Position numbers and translations under genes: made by a program. The notes under the pieces are model-generated. The model was not told the DNA's origin. It saw only the letters and a program-made list of their open reading frames with translations, and did not search any database. 24,565 bases of DNA from Legionella genomosp. 1 (GTDB lineage Bacteria; Pseudomonadota; Gammaproteobacteria; Legionellales; Legionellaceae), in NCBI GenBank assembly GCA_945901965.1, contig CAMDMN010000002.1, forward strand, positions 1-24,565, written 5' to 3'. This document shows positions 23,704-24,565 of the stretch, in pieces. The first letter of the stretch is position 1. Each line of letters starts with the position of its first letter.

Positions 23704-23727
23704 AGCCTGGTTGCGAGCAACCAGGCT
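23704..23727. repeat. REP-like palindrome 'AGCCTGGTTGC'
   Basis: The arms AGCCTGGTTGC (23704-23714) and GCAACCAGGCT (23717-23727) are exact complements with only GA between them. It lies 21 bases after the aminotransferase stop and has no U tract, so it is more likely a dispersed repeat than a classical terminator. It is distantly related in sequence to the arms at 18038-18151. Confidence 0.75.
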
Positions 23728-23748
23728 ACGTTTGATGCGTTTGCTAGT

Positions 23749-24565
23749 TTAGGAATGAGCGCGGATTACTCGCATAATCCCATTTAATCCGCGCTCCACT
23801 GCTGACATTTCTGGTCCGAAACTAATTCGGCAGTAATTACGAAAACGCGCAGACACTCGACGTTTTTCTGGATTTACGTCAAAAAATACACCTGGAACAG
23901 TGATTACTTTTTCATTTAAGCAGGCTTCAAAAAAATCAAACCCATCTTGTAGTGATGGAGGTAAATTAGACAAATTTGCCCAAACGTAAAAGGTTCCATT
24001 TGGTTCTGCTTCAACCAAAATACCCATCGCCTGCAGACGTTCTATTGTATAATTTCGTTTTTTGAGAAAACAAGCTTGTAAAGCATAAGTTTCTTGTTTA
24101 ACGTGCTCAGGTTCAAGCAAGCTTAAGACTGATTCTTGGATCAAACTACAAGCGCCACCATCTAAAAATGAACCCGCACTGGCTATAGTATTAATCACTT
24201 CTGCAGGTCCAATAGTCCAGCTAATTCGCCAACCAGGATATCGCCAATTTTTAGTTAATCCATCAACCAATATAACTGGATCTTTATTAACATCATCAAC
24301 GAAAGCAGCCGCAGATACCATCTTAGGTGTTTCTGGTGTAAGGCTAGATGTATAAATATAGTGTGAATAAAACTCATCCAAAATTAATGAGCACTGGTGG
24401 CTCCGAGCCAATTGCACCCATTGTTCTAATCGCTCACCCTCAATTAATTGCCCAGTAGGATTACATGGATTAGATAACAAAAGTGCCTTTAAGCCGCGGC
24501 CAGTAATTTCATTTTCAATTTGTTGTAACGATGCTTGGTAATGATTTATTGGATCAAGAAGAATT
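23749..24565 (-). CDS. Class I/II PLP-dependent aminotransferase (partial, N-terminus outside window)
   Basis: The frame is open through the window edge; the 28 codons before the first in-frame TTG (24480) read as normal family sequence (ENEITGRGLKALLLSNPCNPTG), so the gene continues beyond 24565. Fold-type I marks are SNPCNPTG, ILDEFYSHYIY (the Asp that pairs with PLP nitrogen and the Tyr), the Schiff-base lysine in DGLTKNWRYPGWRISW (Lys, then the phosphate-binding Arg), and the carboxylate-binding Arg in RNYCRISFGP near the end. The enzyme transfers amino groups with pyridoxal phosphate. The substrate cannot be told from this part. The stop lies 21 bases from the REP-like palindrome. Confidence 0.9.
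   Translation of the reverse strand, partial: ILLDPINHYQASLQQIENEITGRGLKALLLSNPCNPTGQLIEGERLEQWVQLARSHQCSLILDEFYSHYIYTSSLTPETPKMVSAAAFVDDVNKDPVILVDGLTKNWRYPGWRISWTIGPAEVINTIASAGSFLDGGACSLIQESVLSLLEPEHVKQETYALQACFLKKRNYTIERLQAMGILVEAEPNGTFYVWANLSNLPPSLQDGFDFFEACLNEKVITVPGVFFDVNPEKRRVSARFRNYCRISFGPEMSAVERGLNGIMRVIRAHS

Noticed and set aside
1..24565. tRNA, rRNA, CRISPR or insertion-sequence genes
   Set aside because: I saw no cloverleaf with T-loop signature, no regular direct repeats with spacers and no transposase-like protein.

Overview
The window looks like a chromosomal segment of a Legionella-type gammaproteobacterium (Legionellales, probably not L. pneumophila itself). The DNA is AT-rich. 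Ordinary gammaproteobacterial housekeeping genes (serS, rep, argG/argH, argR, lpxO, msrB) are mixed with genes of eukaryotic character: a mitochondrial-carrier-family protein, an ankyrin-repeat protein with a cysteine-protease-like N-terminus, and a leucine-rich-repeat protein. That mixture is typical of Dot/Icm effector repertoires. The assignment is inference, because no rRNA or other phylogenetic marker was compared.

Layout. 1-1.45 kb: the tail of an unknown gene with its terminator, a 5'-truncated outer-membrane beta-barrel gene, and a cysteine-rich secreted protein with a thaumatin-like motif. 1.45-6.5 kb: serS, a CDF cation transporter, the Rep helicase and a UPF0114 membrane protein. 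6.6-11.7 kb: an arginine unit. A lipoprotein-permease-ATPase importer is followed, with overlapping or nearly touching genes, by argG and argH on the minus strand. argR is divergent, and the short region between carries two ARG-box palindromes and two convincing promoters. 11.7-14 kb: the mitochondrial carrier, then a frameshifted gene with a toxin/effector-like domain, a tiny ORF overlapping its stop codon by 4 nt, and a perfect 29-bp inverted repeat. 14-16 kb: a ThiE protein carrying a truncated, probably dead ThiD segment, and a secreted lipase-like hydrolase. 16.2-19 kb: the ankyrin and LRR genes, separated by a 32-bp perfect inverted repeat. 19.1-22.2 kb: lpxO, a dipZ-like CcdA-thioredoxin gene broken by one in-frame TAA, and a periplasmic single-cysteine msrB. 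22.2 kb to the end: an AAA/DUF4143 ATPase, two REP-like hairpins and an aminotransferase running off the window.

How the genes work together. The importer brings in a basic amino acid (arginine, or citrulline as feed for ArgG/ArgH), and ArgR can shut down both its own gene and the importer operon through the two boxes. DipZ and MsrB would form a periplasmic methionine-sulfoxide repair pair, but the electron donor is interrupted by a stop codon. The ankyrin, LRR and carrier genes are candidate secreted effectors interspersed with palindromic repeats. No tRNA, rRNA, CRISPR array or transposase gene was recognised.
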